From Tsukamurella asaccharolytica (GTDB taxonomy: Bacteria > Actinomycetota > Actinomycetes > Mycobacteriales > Mycobacteriaceae): 64,000 nt of DNA. The translations under genes were made by a program, and so were the position numbers. Positions 26,259 to 36,697 of the stretch are shown one piece after another. The notes below the pieces were generated by a model. The model saw nothing but the letters and a program-made list of their open reading frames with translations, did no database searches and was not told the origin of the DNA. Each line of letters starts with the position of its first letter. Position 1 is the stretch's first letter. The DNA lies in contig NZ_VIGW01000001.1 in NCBI RefSeq assembly GCF_007858435.1, positions 124,001 to 188,000 of the forward strand, in the 5' to 3' direction.

Positions 26259-27562
26259 GCTCCCTTCGCGGCGGTGACGGTGAGTTCGGCGTCGGACCTC
26301 TCGCGTTCGATGCCGTCCAGGATCTCCCCCGCGCGGACGGCGACGTTGGAGAGGAGGGTGGAGCCGAGGCCGTGGGTCGCCTCGGTCGCGCCCTGGATGT
26401 AGAGGCCGGGCACGGGTGCACCGTCGAGCTGGAGGCGGTAGTCGCGGGCCACCGACGTGCGCTCGGGGGTCAGCCCCCACCCGGAGAGCACCTCGGAGAT
26501 GCCGGTGGAGCGGAAACCGGTGGCGCACACCACGGCCGTGTACCGCTCGACGCTCTCGGCGTCCGTGAGCCGGTCGTGCAGGGCGACGGTGATCGCGTCG
26601 TCCGCGGTGATCGCGGACCGGACGCTCGTCGCCGGCCGGAAGCGCAGCCGCCGGCGCCCCGTCACCTTCTCCTGGTACTCGGTGGCGTAGAGCTCGTTGA
26701 TCAGCTCCAGGTTCACGCAGCCGTAGTTCGTGGTGGCGTGCCGCTGCATCAGCTCCGAGCGCACGCGCTCGGGAGCGCCGAAGAAGTCGTCGACGGCGTC
26801 GGGATCGAAGACCCGATTGGCGAAGGGACTGTCATCGGCCGGCTGGAAACCGTACGAGTTGAACACCGATTCGACGACGGCGGAGGAGAATTCATGATGC
26901 AGGTACTGCACGACCTCGGCGGCGCTCTGGCCGCCGCCGACCACGAGGAATCGATGCTCCCCCTGCGGGTCGAAGGCGGCCGCGCCGAGGTGCTCGAGCA
27001 GTCGGTGGTTGTGGAACAGGCGCGGCCCCTCGGCCGCCCAGTCCGGGAGTCGCTCCCGCAGGCCGGTGGCGGCGACGACGGTCCGGGCGCGCAGCCTCCC
27101 CGCCCCGTCGGGACCGGAGTAGTCGATGATCCATCGGGCGCCGTCGGCCGCATCCTGCTCGGCCCGTTCGACCGCCACCACCTCGGTGCCGTAGTCGATC
27201 CGGGCGTCGACGCTGCCCGCGACCCACCGCAGGTAGTCGGTGAACTCGGCGCGGGTGGGGAAGAAGGTCTGGTGGTTGACGAAGTCCACCAACCGCCCGC
27301 GCGCCTCCAGGTAGCTCAGAAAGCTGAACGGGCTGCGGGGATTGCGGAGCGTGGCCAGATCTTTGAGGAAGGCGACCTGCATGGTGGCGCCGTCGAGCAG
27401 CATGCCCGGATGCCAGGCGAAGGTCGGCCTGCGTTCGAGGATCTCCATGGAGATCCTCGGGCCACCGGCACGGTTGCGCTCGTCGATCGCGATGGCGAGC
27501 GCGAGGTTCGACGGTCCCGCCCCGATGCCGACGACGTCGACGATGGTCCTTTGCTCTGCCAT
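26255..27562 (-). CDS. L-ornithine N5-monooxygenase
   Basis: 435 aa, flavin-dependent N-hydroxylating monooxygenase (SidA/PvdA/Rmo type) that hydroxylates the side-chain amine of ornithine, giving the hydroxamate precursor. FAD motif VVGIGAGPSNLALAIA, the HPGMLL and MQVAFLKDL segments, NADPH motif VVGGGQSAAE, and ATGFR near the C-terminus are all present. Lysine as substrate cannot be ruled out from sequence alone. First gene of the nine-gene minus-strand operon; ATG 27562 has GGAG upstream and an IdeR-like box begins 32 nt before it. Confidence 0.93.
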   Translation of the reverse strand: MAEQRTIVDVVGIGAGPSNLALAIAIDERNRAGGPRISMEILERRPTFAWHPGMLLDGATMQVAFLKDLATLRNPRSPFSFLSYLEARGRLVDFVNHQTFFPTRAEFTDYLRWVAGSVDARIDYGTEVVAVERAEQDAADGARWIIDYSGPDGAGRLRARTVVAATGLRERLPDWAAEGPRLFHNHRLLEHLGAAAFDPQGEHRFLVVGGGQSAAEVVQYLHHEFSSAVVESVFNSYGFQPADDSPFANRVFDPDAVDDFFGAPERVRSELMQRHATTNYGCVNLELINELYATEYQEKVTGRRRLRFRPATSVRSAITADDAITVALHDRLTDAESVERYTAVVCATGFRSTGISEVLSGWGLTPERTSVARDYRLQLDGAPVPGLYIQGATEATHGLGSTLLSNVAVRAGEILDGIERERSDAELTVTAAKGA

Positions 27563-27593
27563 GAGTCTCCATTCTCTTCTCGGCCGCCTCTAG

Positions 27594-27612
27594 GTAGGGT
27601 AGGCACACCTAT
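27594..27612. promoter_or_regulatory. IdeR/DtxR iron box for the minus-strand siderophore operon
   Basis: GTAGGGTAGGCACACCTAT agrees by hand count with 14 of 19 positions of the IdeR consensus (TWAGGTWAGSCTWACCTWA). It lies just upstream of the monooxygenase gene. IdeR–iron repression of the operon is the natural reading. Confidence 0.65.
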
Positions 27613-27702
27613 GCAACCTGAGTCCAGTCACGGGGAAGGAATCCACTGTGTCAATCACCACAGCGATGGCCCAGCACGCTGCCGATCGGGCACCATCCCG
27701 AT

Positions 27703-27721
27703 GTCGGTTAGCCTAACCGAA
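27703..27721. promoter_or_regulatory. IdeR/DtxR iron box for the NRPS gene
   Basis: GTCGGTTAGCCTAACCGAA matches 16 of 19 consensus positions by hand count and is nearly palindromic. It ends 48 nt before the proposed NRPS start. Strongest of the three boxes in the window. Confidence 0.8.
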
Positions 27722-27759
27722 GCTTAGCAACGGAGCCGCGCTCATTCCATCGGACCACA

Positions 27760-27772
27760 GGGAGTCACCATT
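27760..27772 (+). promoter_or_regulatory. Ribosome binding site and ATT start of the NRPS gene
   Basis: GGGAG (27760–27764) is followed by TCACC and then ATT at 27770. No in-frame ATG, GTG or TTG exists between the stop at 27725 and GTG 27947. GTG 27947 would remove the first ~59 residues of the condensation domain. ATT is therefore the likely start codon. Confidence 0.65.
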
Positions 27773-30700
27773 TCCACGATCGACACCGGGGCCGCGCCGT
27801 CGACGAACCTGACCGCGGCCGCCCACGACCTCTGGCTGGGCCACCACGCGGCCGCGCATCCCTCGGTCTACACCACCGCCGAGGCCGCCTACCTGGGCGA
27901 TCACGCCGATCCGGACCTGCTGGCCGAGGCCACCCGCCGGGCGCTCGTGGAGTCGGGGCTGGCGGCGGTGCGCTTCGTCGAGGAAAACGGCGCACCGCGC
28001 CGGATCAGCGACCCCGAGGCCACGCCGATGATCGAGCGGACTGACGTCGCGGACGCCGATGCCGCCCGCCGCCTCTTCCGGCGCACGGCGCACCGCTCGA
28101 TCGACCCGGCGCGCGACCGGACCGTGGGCGCCCTGATCGTGCGCATCGCACAGCAGGACGGCCCGCGGATCGGCTGGTGCCTCTGGGCGCATCACCTGAT
28201 CCTGGACGGCTACGGCTACGCCCTGCTCCGGCGGCGGATCGGCCGGATCTACGCCGCCCTCGCGGAGTGCGTCGAACCGCCCGCGTCCCGGCTGATCACC
28301 CCGCAGTCGTTGCCCGCGCCCGCCGACGCGCCGGAGCCCGATCCCGCCGTCCGCCCCCTGACCCGCTGGTCCGAGGGCGAGGCCCCCGCGGCGCCGGGGC
28401 CGCTGCACGCCGTACGCACCATCGACGTGGGGACGATGCCCACCCCCTGGGCACCGTGGACCGTCGCCGCCGTCGCCGCGTACACCGCGCGCCTGAACGG
28501 CACGTCCGAGGTGCGCGTCGGGGTTCCCGTCCTGGGCCGGACGTCCGCGACCATGAACTCGCCGCTCTCGGCGGCGTGGATCGCCGCGCTGCCGCTCGCC
28601 GTCGAACCGGACACGACCCCGGCCGAGCTGGCCGCCGCCGCCGAGAGCGGGCTGCGCGCCATAGCCGCCGGCGAGCACCATCGCACCGGCCCCGGCGTGC
28701 TGGTCAACATCAAGCCCTTCGCCTCCAACCTCCCGATCCCCGGCGGCTCGTCCGGTTTTGAGGTGCTCGCCGCTGGTCCGATCGCCGACGTCTCGGTCAC
28801 CGTCGAATCGCTGCAGACCGACGCGGGCCCGCGCCTGCGGATCGACCTCACCGCAAACCCGGCGGTGCACACCGCCGACGAGGTCGCCGGGCACGCCGAC
28901 CGGCTCGCGGCATTCACGGCCGCCTTCTTCGCCGCACCGGACGCGCCCGCCGCGGCGATCGACTGGTTCACGGCCGCCGACGCGCGGGCCTGGGCGGCCG
29001 CCACCGGCGAGCGGACCCTGGTGCAGGCCTTCGACGCCCGGGCCGAGGAGACGCCGGACGCGCCCGCCGTCCTCTCCCCCGACGGCGCCGCCGTCACCTA
29101 CGCGGAACTGCGCGAGGCGTCCGAGGAGCTCGCCGACCGGCTGCGCGAGGCCGGGGTGGCGGCGGGCGATCTGGTGCAGATCTCCGTTCCCCGCGGCCCC
29201 GAGGTGGCCACGGCCATCCTCGGCGTGCTCCGCGCGGGGGCCGCGTACCTGCCCGTCGATCCCGGGACGCCTTCCGCCCGCGCGGACTTCATCGTCGCCG
29301 ACGCCGGTCCCACCGCGGTGATCGGCGCGGGCGGCGCCGTCGACGCACTGCCCCCGAAGCCGGCCGCTGCGCGGGTACCGCACGGCACCGCCTACGTGAT
29401 CTACACGTCGGGGTCCACGGGCACTCCTAAGGGCGTGCCCATCGGCCACCAACACGTGTTGCGCCTGTTCACCGCGACCGCCCTGCGCTTCGGCCCGGCG
29501 GACCGTTGGATCATGTTCCACTCGTACGCCTTCGACTTCGCGGTGTGGGAGCTGTGGGGCGCGCTGCTGCACGGCGGCGCGGTCGTGATGCCCACGCGCG
29601 AGGACGTCACCGATCCCGCCCGGGTCGCGGACATCATCGAGCGGCACGGGGTCACCGTGCTGAACCAGACGCCGGCCGCGTTCTACGCGCTGCAGCACGA
29701 GCTGTCCGACGCCGCCGCGGAAAGGCTGCGGCACATCGTCTTCGGCGGCGAGCGGCTCGAGCCCGCGCGACTGCGGCCGTGGTTCGACCGGTTCGGTGAT
29801 CACGTCACCGGCACCGGGCCCGCCCTGGTGAACATGTACGGCATCACCGAGACCACGGTGCACGTCACCGAGCACGTGCTGCGCGAGACCGACTCCCCCG
29901 CGTCGATCATCGGCCGGCCCCTCGCCGATCTGCGCGCCTACGTCCTCGACGAGAACCGGGATCCGATGCCGCCCGGATGGATCGGCGAGCTCTACGTCGC
30001 CGGCCCGGGCCTGTCCGCGGGTTACCTCGGGCGCCCCGATCTGACGGCGGAGCGGTTCGTCCCCGATCCCTTCGGGGAGGGCCGGATGTATCGCACCGGC
30101 GATCGGGCGCGGGTCACCCCCGCGGGACTGCTCGAGTACATCGGCCGCACCGACGATCAGGTGCAGGTGCGCGGGCACCGCATCGAACCGGCGGAGATCG
30201 ACGCCGCGGCGATCGACCACCCCGACGTGGCGGGCGCCGTCACCGTGCTCACGGCGCTGCCCAGCGGCGACGACGGGCTCGTCACCTACGTCCTCGCGCG
30301 CGCCGGGTCCGAGGACGCGGTGCTCGCCCACCTCGCGGCCCGGCTCCCCGGCTACATGGTGCCCGCGCGGGTGATCCCGCTGCCGCGGTTCCCGCTGACG
30401 GTCAACGGCAAGATCGACAAGCGCGCCCTGCCCGCGCCCGCCTTCGCGGGGGCGGCCGGCCCGGGACCGCGCGCCACCGGACTCGTCGGCGAGGTGTGCG
30501 CGGTCTTCGCCGAGGTCACCGGCGTGGGCGCGGTCGATCCGGACGATGGCTTCTTCGCCCTCGGCGGGCACTCCCTGCTCGCCGTGCGCCTGGTGCGCCG
30601 CCTCGCCGAGCTGCCCGGACTCGCCGCCGTGCGCCTGGCGGACGTCTTCGCCGGCCCCACCCCGCGCGCCCTCGCCGCGCTCGCCGGCGACGGCGCGCAG

Positions 30701-33700
30701 GCGGGGCGGGCGACGGACGGACCGACGGCGGGCGCCGCCGGTGCGGGCCCCACCCCGCTCTCTCCGGCACAGGAGCGCCTGTGGCTGCTCTCCCGGCTCG
30801 AGGGCGCGGACGCCTACCTCCTCGGCCTGGTGCTGCGCCCCACAGGCGGCCGCCCCCTCGACGTGGACGCCGCGCTCGCGGCCCTCACCGACGTCGCCCG
30901 GCGGCAGGAGAGCCTGCGCACGCGCTTCCCGGTGCGGGACGGCGCGCCGGTGCAGGAGGTGCTCGCCTGGTCGCCGCGGCCGACCGCGGTCCCCGACGTC
31001 CGCGCCGCTGTCGCCGAGGCGCTGGCGAGCGGCTTCGACCTCGCCACCGCGCCGCCGGTCCGCACCTTCGCCGCCCCGGAGGGCATCGGGGTCGCGATGC
31101 ACCACATCATCGGCGACGAGTCCTCCCGCGAGCGGTTCACCGAGGAGTTCGGGCGCGCCTACGCCGCCCGGCTCGCGGGCGAGCCGCGCGCGGACTGGCC
31201 GGCCGACGCACCCACCTACCGCGACGTGACGTTGTGGCAGCGGGACAGCTCCGGCGACGAGCGCGGCCTCGCCTTCTGGCGCGAGGCCCTCGTCGACGCC
31301 CCCACCGAGCCGTCGTGGCGCACGGACTTTCCGCGGCCCGCGCTCCCGACCGGCGAGGGTGCCGTCGTGCGGGCCCGGCTCGGGGCCGCGGAGCACCGGC
31401 GGCTGCGGGCCGTGGCCGAGGCGGCCGACGCCAGCGTGTTCATGGCGCTGCACGCCGCGCTCGCGGTCACGCTGCGCCGCTTCGGTTCCGGCGACGACCT
31501 CTGCGTGGGCACGCCGGTGGCCGGCCGCGATCACCCCGCGACGGACCCGCTCATCGGCTGCTTCGTCAACACCGTGGTGCTGCGCACCGACCTGGGCGCG
31601 GCGGTGACCTTCGAGGATGCGCTGGCCCACGTCCGGGACCGCGACCTCCGCGCCTTCGCGCACGCGGGTGTCCCGTTCGACGCGGCCGTCGACGCCGTGA
31701 ACCCTCCGCGCGCGAGCGGCCGGCACCCGCTGTTCCAGGTGATGCTCTCGCACTGGGCGGAGAGCCCGACCGAGGCGAGCATGACGACCGACCTCGTGGG
31801 CACCGGCACCGCGAAGTTCGACCTGTCGTTCCGATGCGTCGAGACACCCGACGCCGACGGCGGCGCGGGGATCGCGATCGACCTCGAGTACTCCACCGAG
31901 CTGTTCGCCCCGTCGACCGCACAGCGCCTGGCCGAGCGGTTCCGCCTCGCGCTGACCGCACTGCCCGCCGCGCCCACGGCGCCCCTCAGCGCGGCCGACC
32001 TGCTCACCGACGCCGAACGCGACCACCTGCGCACCTGGTCGTACACCGCGCACGAGGAGCCGGCCCGCGAGTTCGCGGAAATCTTCCTCCCCATCGCCCG
32101 CACCGATCCCGACGCGGAGGCGCTGGTCTGCGGGGGCGCGCGCTACACGTACGGCGACGTGCTCGCCTGGACCGATGCCCTCGGCGCGCACCTGGTGGCG
32201 CTCGGTATCGGCCGCGGGGACGTGGTCGGCGTCGCCCTGCCCCGCAGCGCCGAGATGATCGCCGCGGTGGTCGCGGTGCTGCGGGCGGGGGCGGCCTACG
32301 TCCCCCTCGATCCCGGCTACCCGGCGGACCGGCTGGCCGACATGATCGACGACGCCGCCCCGAAGGTGATCCTCCGCGAGCCGGAGTTCGTGGCGGCCTT
32401 CGCGCCGGGCGGTGCGCTGGCCGCGACCGGGGGTGACGCCGGCGTGGAATCCCTCCGTCGGGAGGCACCGTCGCCCGACGACCTGGCGTACCTGATCTAC
32501 ACGTCCGGTTCGACGGGGCGCCCGAAGGGCGTGGAGGTGGCGCACCGCGGCATCGCCGATCTGCTGGTGCTGCAGCGCGATGTGATCGGCATGGGCCCGC
32601 ACACCCGCGCGCTGCACTTCTCGTCGATCAGCTTCGATCTCGGCTTCTGGCAACTGATGTGGGGACTGTGCTCGGGCGGGACGCTGGTCGTCGCGCGCGA
32701 GGAGGACCGGATCCCCGGCCGGCCGCTGCTGGAGGTGATCGAGGCCGAGCGGGTGAACTTCGTCGGCGTGCCGCCGTCCTTCGCCGCGGCCTTCCCGCCC
32801 GATGCGGACCTGGCACCGGGCATCGACCTCATGCTCGGTGCCGAGAAGCTGACCCCGTCGCTCATCGCACGGTTCGCCCCGGGACGGCGCCTGTTCAACG
32901 CCTACGGCCCCACCGAGTGCACCGTCAACGCGACGCTCGCGACGATCGCGCCCGAGCACACCGGCCCGGTACCCATCGGCCCGCCCGACCCCGGCATGCG
33001 CGGCTACGTCCTCGACGAGGAGCTGCGTCCCGTGCCGCCCGGCACCGTCGGCGAGCTCTACCTGGGTGGGCCGTCGGTGGCGCTGGGCTACCGCAACCGG
33101 CCCGAGCAGACGGCCGAGCGTTTCCTCGACGACCCGTTCGTGCCGGGCGGGCGGATGTACCGCACCTCCGATCTCGTGTGGTGGGGCGAAGACGGGCAGC
33201 TCTACTTCGCCGGACGGGCCGATTCACAGGTCAAGGTGCGCGGTTTCCGCATCGAGCTCGGCGAGATCGAGACCGTGGTCGGCGCCGACGAATCGGTGGC
33301 CGACGTCGCGGTCGCGGTGCTCGGCGAGCGGATCGTCGCGTACGTGACCAGCGTCGCGGGCGCGGCGTTCGACGCCGACGCGCTGACCCGGCGCGCCCGC
33401 TCCCGGCTGCCGCAGTACATGGTGCCGGCGATCTTCGTGCCGCTGCCCGAGTTCCCGCGCCTGCCCAACGGCAAGGTGGATCTGAAGTCCCTGCCGGAAC
33501 CGGCCTCCGCGCATAAGATCGCGGGCCGCGGGCCGCGAACCCCGCGCGAGGAGCGCGTGTGCGCGATGGTCGCGCGCACGCTCGGGCTGGACGCGGTGGG
33601 CATCGACGACAACTTCTTCGATCTCGGCGGGCACTCCCTGCTGGCCGCCCGGTTGATGACGGAGATCGGCGCGGAGTTCGAGGTGAACGCCACCGTCGCC

Positions 33701-34567
33701 ACGCTGTTCGCGGCGCCGACCGTGGGCGAACTGGTGGCGCGTCTGGAGTCCGGTGCGGGCGAGGAGGACTCGGGGCTGGGCCCGGTCCTGCCGTTCCGCA
33801 TCACGGGCGACGGTGCGCCGGTGTTCTGCTTCCACCCCGCGGGCGGGATCAGCTGGGGCTACGCGGGGCTGCTGCGCCACCTCGACCAGCGCTTCCCGCT
33901 GTACGGCATCCAGGCGTCGAACCTGGCGACCGGCTCACGGCCGCCCGGGACGCTCCGCGCGATGGCGCTCGAGTACCTCGAGCGGATGCGCGAGATCGCC
34001 CCGCACGGGCCGTACCACCTGGTCGGCTGGTCACTCGGCGGTGTCGTGGCCCACGCCATCGCCGCGGAGCTGCAGGCCGCCGGGGAACCGGTCGGCGTGG
34101 TCGCGATGCTCGACTCCTTCCCGTCGGACGCCTGGCCGTCGGTCCCCACCGAGCAGGACGCCCTCGGGGCGCTGCTCTACATGGTGGGCTACGACCCGCA
34201 GCCCCTGGTGGACAAGGGGATCACCCGGCAGGCCGTGATCGACGTGCTGCGATCGGAGGGCAGCGCACTGGCCGGCATCACCGAGGTCACGCCCAACGCC
34301 ATGATCGACAACTTCGCCAACGCGGTGAACCTGGAGGCCGAGCCGTACCAGGCCGAGGTGGACGGTGATCTCGTCTTCTTCACCGCGGCGCGCAACCCCG
34401 CGACGTCGGCGACGTACCCGCTGTGGCGGCCGTACTTCACCGGCACCATCGACAACCACGACGTGGACTGCGAGCACAAGGACATGACGCAGCCCGGACC
34501 GATCGCCGCGATCGGCCGCACATTGAACTCCGCACTCCTGCGGGCAGAGGAAAGGAACACCCTGTGA
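27770..34567 (+). CDS. Dimodular siderophore NRPS (C-A-T-C-A-T-TE)
   Basis: 2265 aa from the ATT start. C1 (~1–430) has HHLILDG; A1 (~440–890) has [15 protein letters not shown]1 ~905–975 with [12 protein letters not shown]2 (~995–1420) has HHIIGDE, in which the usual Gly of HHxxxDG is Glu; A2 (~1430–1920) has [15 protein letters not shown]2 ~1925–1995 with [11 protein letters not shown]; thioesterase (~2005–2265) with GWSLGG and a late His. The A1 pocket residues, aligned by hand to GrsA positions, read DFWNVGMVHK, one change from the threonine code DFWNIGMVHK. A2 reads DLWGMGAVNK, which I cannot assign; context suggests formyl-hydroxy-ornithine. C1 would accept DHB from the free aryl carrier. 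No epimerase or MbtH-like gene is near. Confidence 0.93.
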   Translation: MSTIDTGAAPSTNLTAAAHDLWLGHHAAAHPSVYTTAEAAYLGDHADPDLLAEATRRALVESGLAAVRFVEENGAPRRISDPEATPMIERTDVADADAARRLFRRTAHRSIDPARDRTVGALIVRIAQQDGPRIGWCLWAHHLILDGYGYALLRRRIGRIYAALAECVEPPASRLITPQSLPAPADAPEPDPAVRPLTRWSEGEAPAAPGPLHAVRTIDVGTMPTPWAPWTVAAVAAYTARLNGTSEVRVGVPVLGRTSATMNSPLSAAWIAALPLAVEPDTTPAELAAAAESGLRAIAAGEHHRTGPGVLVNIKPFASNLPIPGGSSGFEVLAAGPIADVSVTVESLQTDAGPRLRIDLTANPAVHTADEVAGHADRLAAFTAAFFAAPDAPAAAIDWFTAADARAWAAATGERTLVQAFDARAEETPDAPAVLSPDGAAVTYAELREASEELADRLREAGVAAGDLVQISVPRGPEVATAILGVLRAGAAYLPVDPGTPSARADFIVADAGPTAVIGAGGAVDALPPKPAAARVPHGTAYVIYTSGSTGTPKGVPIGHQHVLRLFTATALRFGPADRWIMFHSYAFDFAVWELWGALLHGGAVVMPTREDVTDPARVADIIERHGVTVLNQTPAAFYALQHELSDAAAERLRHIVFGGERLEPARLRPWFDRFGDHVTGTGPALVNMYGITETTVHVTEHVLRETDSPASIIGRPLADLRAYVLDENRDPMPPGWIGELYVAGPGLSAGYLGRPDLTAERFVPDPFGEGRMYRTGDRARVTPAGLLEYIGRTDDQVQVRGHRIEPAEIDAAAIDHPDVAGAVTVLTALPSGDDGLVTYVLARAGSEDAVLAHLAARLPGYMVPARVIPLPRFPLTVNGKIDKRALPAPAFAGAAGPGPRATGLVGEVCAVFAEVTGVGAVDPDDGFFALGGHSLLAVRLVRRLAELPGLAAVRLADVFAGPTPRALAALAGDGAQAGRATDGPTAGAAGAGPTPLSPAQERLWLLSRLEGADAYLLGLVLRPTGGRPLDVDAALAALTDVARRQESLRTRFPVRDGAPVQEVLAWSPRPTAVPDVRAAVAEALASGFDLATAPPVRTFAAPEGIGVAMHHIIGDESSRERFTEEFGRAYAARLAGEPRADWPADAPTYRDVTLWQRDSSGDERGLAFWREALVDAPTEPSWRTDFPRPALPTGEGAVVRARLGAAEHRRLRAVAEAADASVFMALHAALAVTLRRFGSGDDLCVGTPVAGRDHPATDPLIGCFVNTVVLRTDLGAAVTFEDALAHVRDRDLRAFAHAGVPFDAAVDAVNPPRASGRHPLFQVMLSHWAESPTEASMTTDLVGTGTAKFDLSFRCVETPDADGGAGIAIDLEYSTELFAPSTAQRLAERFRLALTALPAAPTAPLSAADLLTDAERDHLRTWSYTAHEEPAREFAEIFLPIARTDPDAEALVCGGARYTYGDVLAWTDALGAHLVALGIGRGDVVGVALPRSAEMIAAVVAVLRAGAAYVPLDPGYPADRLADMIDDAAPKVILREPEFVAAFAPGGALAATGGDAGVESLRREAPSPDDLAYLIYTSGSTGRPKGVEVAHRGIADLLVLQRDVIGMGPHTRALHFSSISFDLGFWQLMWGLCSGGTLVVAREEDRIPGRPLLEVIEAERVNFVGVPPSFAAAFPPDADLAPGIDLMLGAEKLTPSLIARFAPGRRLFNAYGPTECTVNATLATIAPEHTGPVPIGPPDPGMRGYVLDEELRPVPPGTVGELYLGGPSVALGYRNRPEQTAERFLDDPFVPGGRMYRTSDLVWWGEDGQLYFAGRADSQVKVRGFRIELGEIETVVGADESVADVAVAVLGERIVAYVTSVAGAAFDADALTRRARSRLPQYMVPAIFVPLPEFPRLPNGKVDLKSLPEPASAHKIAGRGPRTPREERVCAMVARTLGLDAVGIDDNFFDLGGHSLLAARLMTEIGAEFEVNATVATLFAAPTVGELVARLESGAGEEDSGLGPVLPFRITGDGAPVFCFHPAGGISWGYAGLLRHLDQRFPLYGIQASNLATGSRPPGTLRAMALEYLERMREIAPHGPYHLVGWSLGGVVAHAIAAELQAAGEPVGVVAMLDSFPSDAWPSVPTEQDALGALLYMVGYDPQPLVDKGITRQAVIDVLRSEGSALAGITEVTPNAMIDNFANAVNLEAEPYQAEVDGDLVFFTAARNPATSATYPLWRPYFTGTIDNHDVDCEHKDMTQPGPIAAIGRTLNSALLRAEERNTL

Positions 34568-35592
34568 CACTTCGATTCCGTCGAGCGCGTATCGCGCTCG
34601 CCGCCACCGCGGCCATGACCATGCTGGTCACGGCCTGCGGCTCGGGCGGATCGTCCGACGGCTCCTCGTCGTCGCAGGACACGGCGGGCTACCCCGTGTC
34701 CATCCAGTCCGCGCTCGGCACGACCGAGATCACCAGGAAGCCGGAGCGCGTCGTCACCCTCGGGTGGGGCAGCACCGAGGCGGCCGTCGCCCTGGGGGTC
34801 ATCCCCGTCGGCATGCGGGACATGAAGTCCGACTGCGGCTGCGAGGACGGCGTCGTGCCGTGGGTCAAGGACAAGCTGGGCGACGCGAAGCCCACCCTCC
34901 TGGCCGAGTCGAGCCAGTCGATCCCGTTCGAACAGATCGCCGCGCTCAAGCCCGACGTGATCCTGGCCGTCCAGTCGGGACTCACCGCGGACCAGTACGC
35001 GAACCTGTCGAAGATCGCACCGACGGTGGCGTACCCGGGCCGCACGTGGCAGACCTCCTGGAAGGACCAGACCACCACCGTCGGTAAGGCCCTGGGCAAG
35101 GACAAGGAGGCGGCCGCGCTGGTCTCGACCGCCGACAAGCAGATCGCCGATGCCAAGGCCGCGCACCCGGAGTTCGCCGGCAAGACCGTCGCCGCTGCGA
35201 GCGCCACCACCACGGACGGCCTCAACATCTACTTCGACACAGATCCGCGCACCCAGTTGCTCGGGAGCCTGGGCTTCACGCCGCTGCCGTCGCTGGCGGC
35301 GCTGCGCGAGCAGACCCCGCCGGGCAAGTTCGCCGCGCCGGTGAGCTGGGAGAACGTGCCGCAGTACAACCCCCAGGTACTCACCTCGTGGTACCTGGAC
35401 GCGGCGAAGAAGCAGTCGGCCGAATCGAACCCGGTCTTCACCGGCCTCACCGCGCCGCAGCGCAAGTCCTATGTGCCGCTGACGGATCCGCCGCTGGTGT
35501 TCGCCGTGAGCTCGCCGAACGTGCTGAACCTGCCGTGGCTGCTGGAGCGCTACTTGCCGCTGCTCAGCACGGCCGCCAAGAACGCCGGCTGA
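34564..35592 (+). CDS. Iron-siderophore ABC transporter substrate-binding lipoprotein
   Basis: 342 aa. Signal peptide with lipobox [10 protein letters not shown], Ser/Gly/Asp-rich linker, then a class III (FecCD-partner, FepB/FhuD-like) binding domain: [34 protein letters not shown], and the long helix linking two lobes. It captures the ferric siderophore outside the membrane. No FecCD permease or ATPase is encoded here, so it must work with a permease elsewhere or with the IrtAB-like pair. The GTG at 34564 overlaps the NRPS stop by 4 nt and has AAAGGAAC upstream. Confidence 0.9.
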   Translation: MTLRFRRARIALAATAAMTMLVTACGSGGSSDGSSSSQDTAGYPVSIQSALGTTEITRKPERVVTLGWGSTEAAVALGVIPVGMRDMKSDCGCEDGVVPWVKDKLGDAKPTLLAESSQSIPFEQIAALKPDVILAVQSGLTADQYANLSKIAPTVAYPGRTWQTSWKDQTTTVGKALGKDKEAAALVSTADKQIADAKAAHPEFAGKTVAAASATTTDGLNIYFDTDPRTQLLGSLGFTPLPSLAALREQTPPGKFAAPVSWENVPQYNPQVLTSWYLDAAKKQSAESNPVFTGLTAPQRKSYVPLTDPPLVFAVSSPNVLNLPWLLERYLPLLSTAAKNAG

Positions 35593-35603
35593 CGATCCGC
35601 GGG

Positions 35604-35633
35604 GGGCTCCGGGAGCGATCGCTCCCGGAGCCC
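35604..35633. terminator. Bidirectional hairpin terminator
   Basis: A perfect 30-nt palindrome centred at 35618/35619 (half-site GGGCTCCGGGAGCGA) between the convergent binding-protein and SIP genes. No U-tract; position and stem strength support termination for both. Confidence 0.75.
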
Positions 35634-35686
35634 TCGCGCGTCCGGCGTCGGAGGCGGGCGTCAGGGCTCGGCCTCGGGGCTCGGCG

Positions 35687-36583
35687 TCAGAGGCCGGCGG
35701 CCTCGAGCGCCTGCTCGTACAGATCGGTGGCCTCGTCGCGCGACTTACCCGCCGCGAGCGCCTCGGCGAAGACAGCGCGCAGCCGCTCCTCGCCCGCGGC
35801 CTCGAAGCGCTTGGTCCAGGCCTCGGCATCGTGGCGCCAGTACCCCACCACGTCGGCGCGGTCCCGCGCCCAGCCCAGGCCCCGCACGTGCTTCTTCGCC
35901 GCGCGCGTGTCGGCCGCCTCCCCGGCGAGCCACAGGTAGCCGTCCGTCGGCAGGTCGACGGTGCGCAGCACCTCCGGCAGGCGGCTGGGCGCGGCGCCGT
36001 TACCGGTGCCGATCACCTCGATGATCTCGGTGCCGGGGCGCTCGGGGAGATAGGCGATCTCGCTGCGGTCGAGGACCTCGGCGATGACGGTGACGTCGAT
36101 ACCGGCCGGGGTCTCCTCGAGGATCCGAGCGAGGGCCGGCAGCGCCGCGAGGTCGCCCGCGAGCACGTGCCGCGACGCGTCCGCCGCGGGGTCGTACCAC
36201 GAGCGGGGCCCGGCGGCGAGGAGTCGCCAGCCCGGGCGGGCGGCGCGGAACCAGTCGATCGCGGGCCCGTGACCGTGCTCGGCCACGTCGACGAGCATGC
36301 GCCGGGTGCCGGGGTCGTACGCGCGCACCGAGTAGTTGCGATGCCCCGTGCTGCGCTCGGGATCGCCGATCTCCCAGCCGCCGAGGGCCGCGGGGTCGTC
36401 CGAGGGGCGGGCGCGCAGCTCGTCACCGTCGGGCGAGAAGTAGAAGGCGATCGATTCGTCCCCCGGCGCGATGGGGACGTAGCCCCCGGCGGTGCCGCCG
36501 CCCACCTCGAATTCGAGGCGCAGAAGGTTCTCCGCGACCTGCGAGGTGGTGGTGAGGGTCAGGACGAAATCGTTCCACTTCAT
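35687..36583 (-). CDS. Siderophore-interacting protein, second copy
   Basis: 298 aa SIP-family ferric reductase. Flavin-side RNYSVRAYDPGTRRMLVDV, the HGHGPAIDWFRAARPG segment, and NAD-side LAGDLAALPALARIL, followed by YLWLAGEAADTRAAKKHVRG and YWRHDAEAW. A ~45-residue helical C-terminal extension follows. It is distinct from the copy in the minus-strand operon, so the two may prefer different siderophores or electron donors. Divergent from the aryl carrier gene across a shared iron box. Confidence 0.9.
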   Translation of the reverse strand: MKWNDFVLTLTTTSQVAENLLRLEFEVGGGTAGGYVPIAPGDESIAFYFSPDGDELRARPSDDPAALGGWEIGDPERSTGHRNYSVRAYDPGTRRMLVDVAEHGHGPAIDWFRAARPGWRLLAAGPRSWYDPAADASRHVLAGDLAALPALARILEETPAGIDVTVIAEVLDRSEIAYLPERPGTEIIEVIGTGNGAAPSRLPEVLRTVDLPTDGYLWLAGEAADTRAAKKHVRGLGWARDRADVVGYWRHDAEAWTKRFEAAGEERLRAVFAEALAAGKSRDEATDLYEQALEAAGL

Positions 36584-36637
36584 TGGTCACTCCCACAGAC
36601 GGGCCGCCGCGGGGGCGGCACACGCAACTCGTATTTC

Positions 36638-36656
36638 AAAGTGTAGGCTTACCTAC
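36638..36656. promoter_or_regulatory. IdeR/DtxR iron box between SIP2 and the aryl carrier gene
   Basis: AAAGTGTAGGCTTACCTAC matches 15 of 19 consensus positions by hand count. It sits between two divergent siderophore genes and probably controls both. Confidence 0.7.
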
Positions 36657-36697
36657 CTTATCGCTCGCAGACTACCCCTAAGGAGACGGAGTCCGAC

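Noticed and set aside
27947-27949. GTG 27947 as the NRPS start
   Set aside because: No Shine-Dalgarno at suitable spacing, and it would delete the conserved start of the condensation domain.
27713-32959. 1748-codon open frame on the minus strand opposite the NRPS
   Set aside because: It is the antisense of a gene with complete NRPS motifs; its translation is Arg/Gly/His/Val-rich low-complexity typical of shadow frames in GC-rich DNA.
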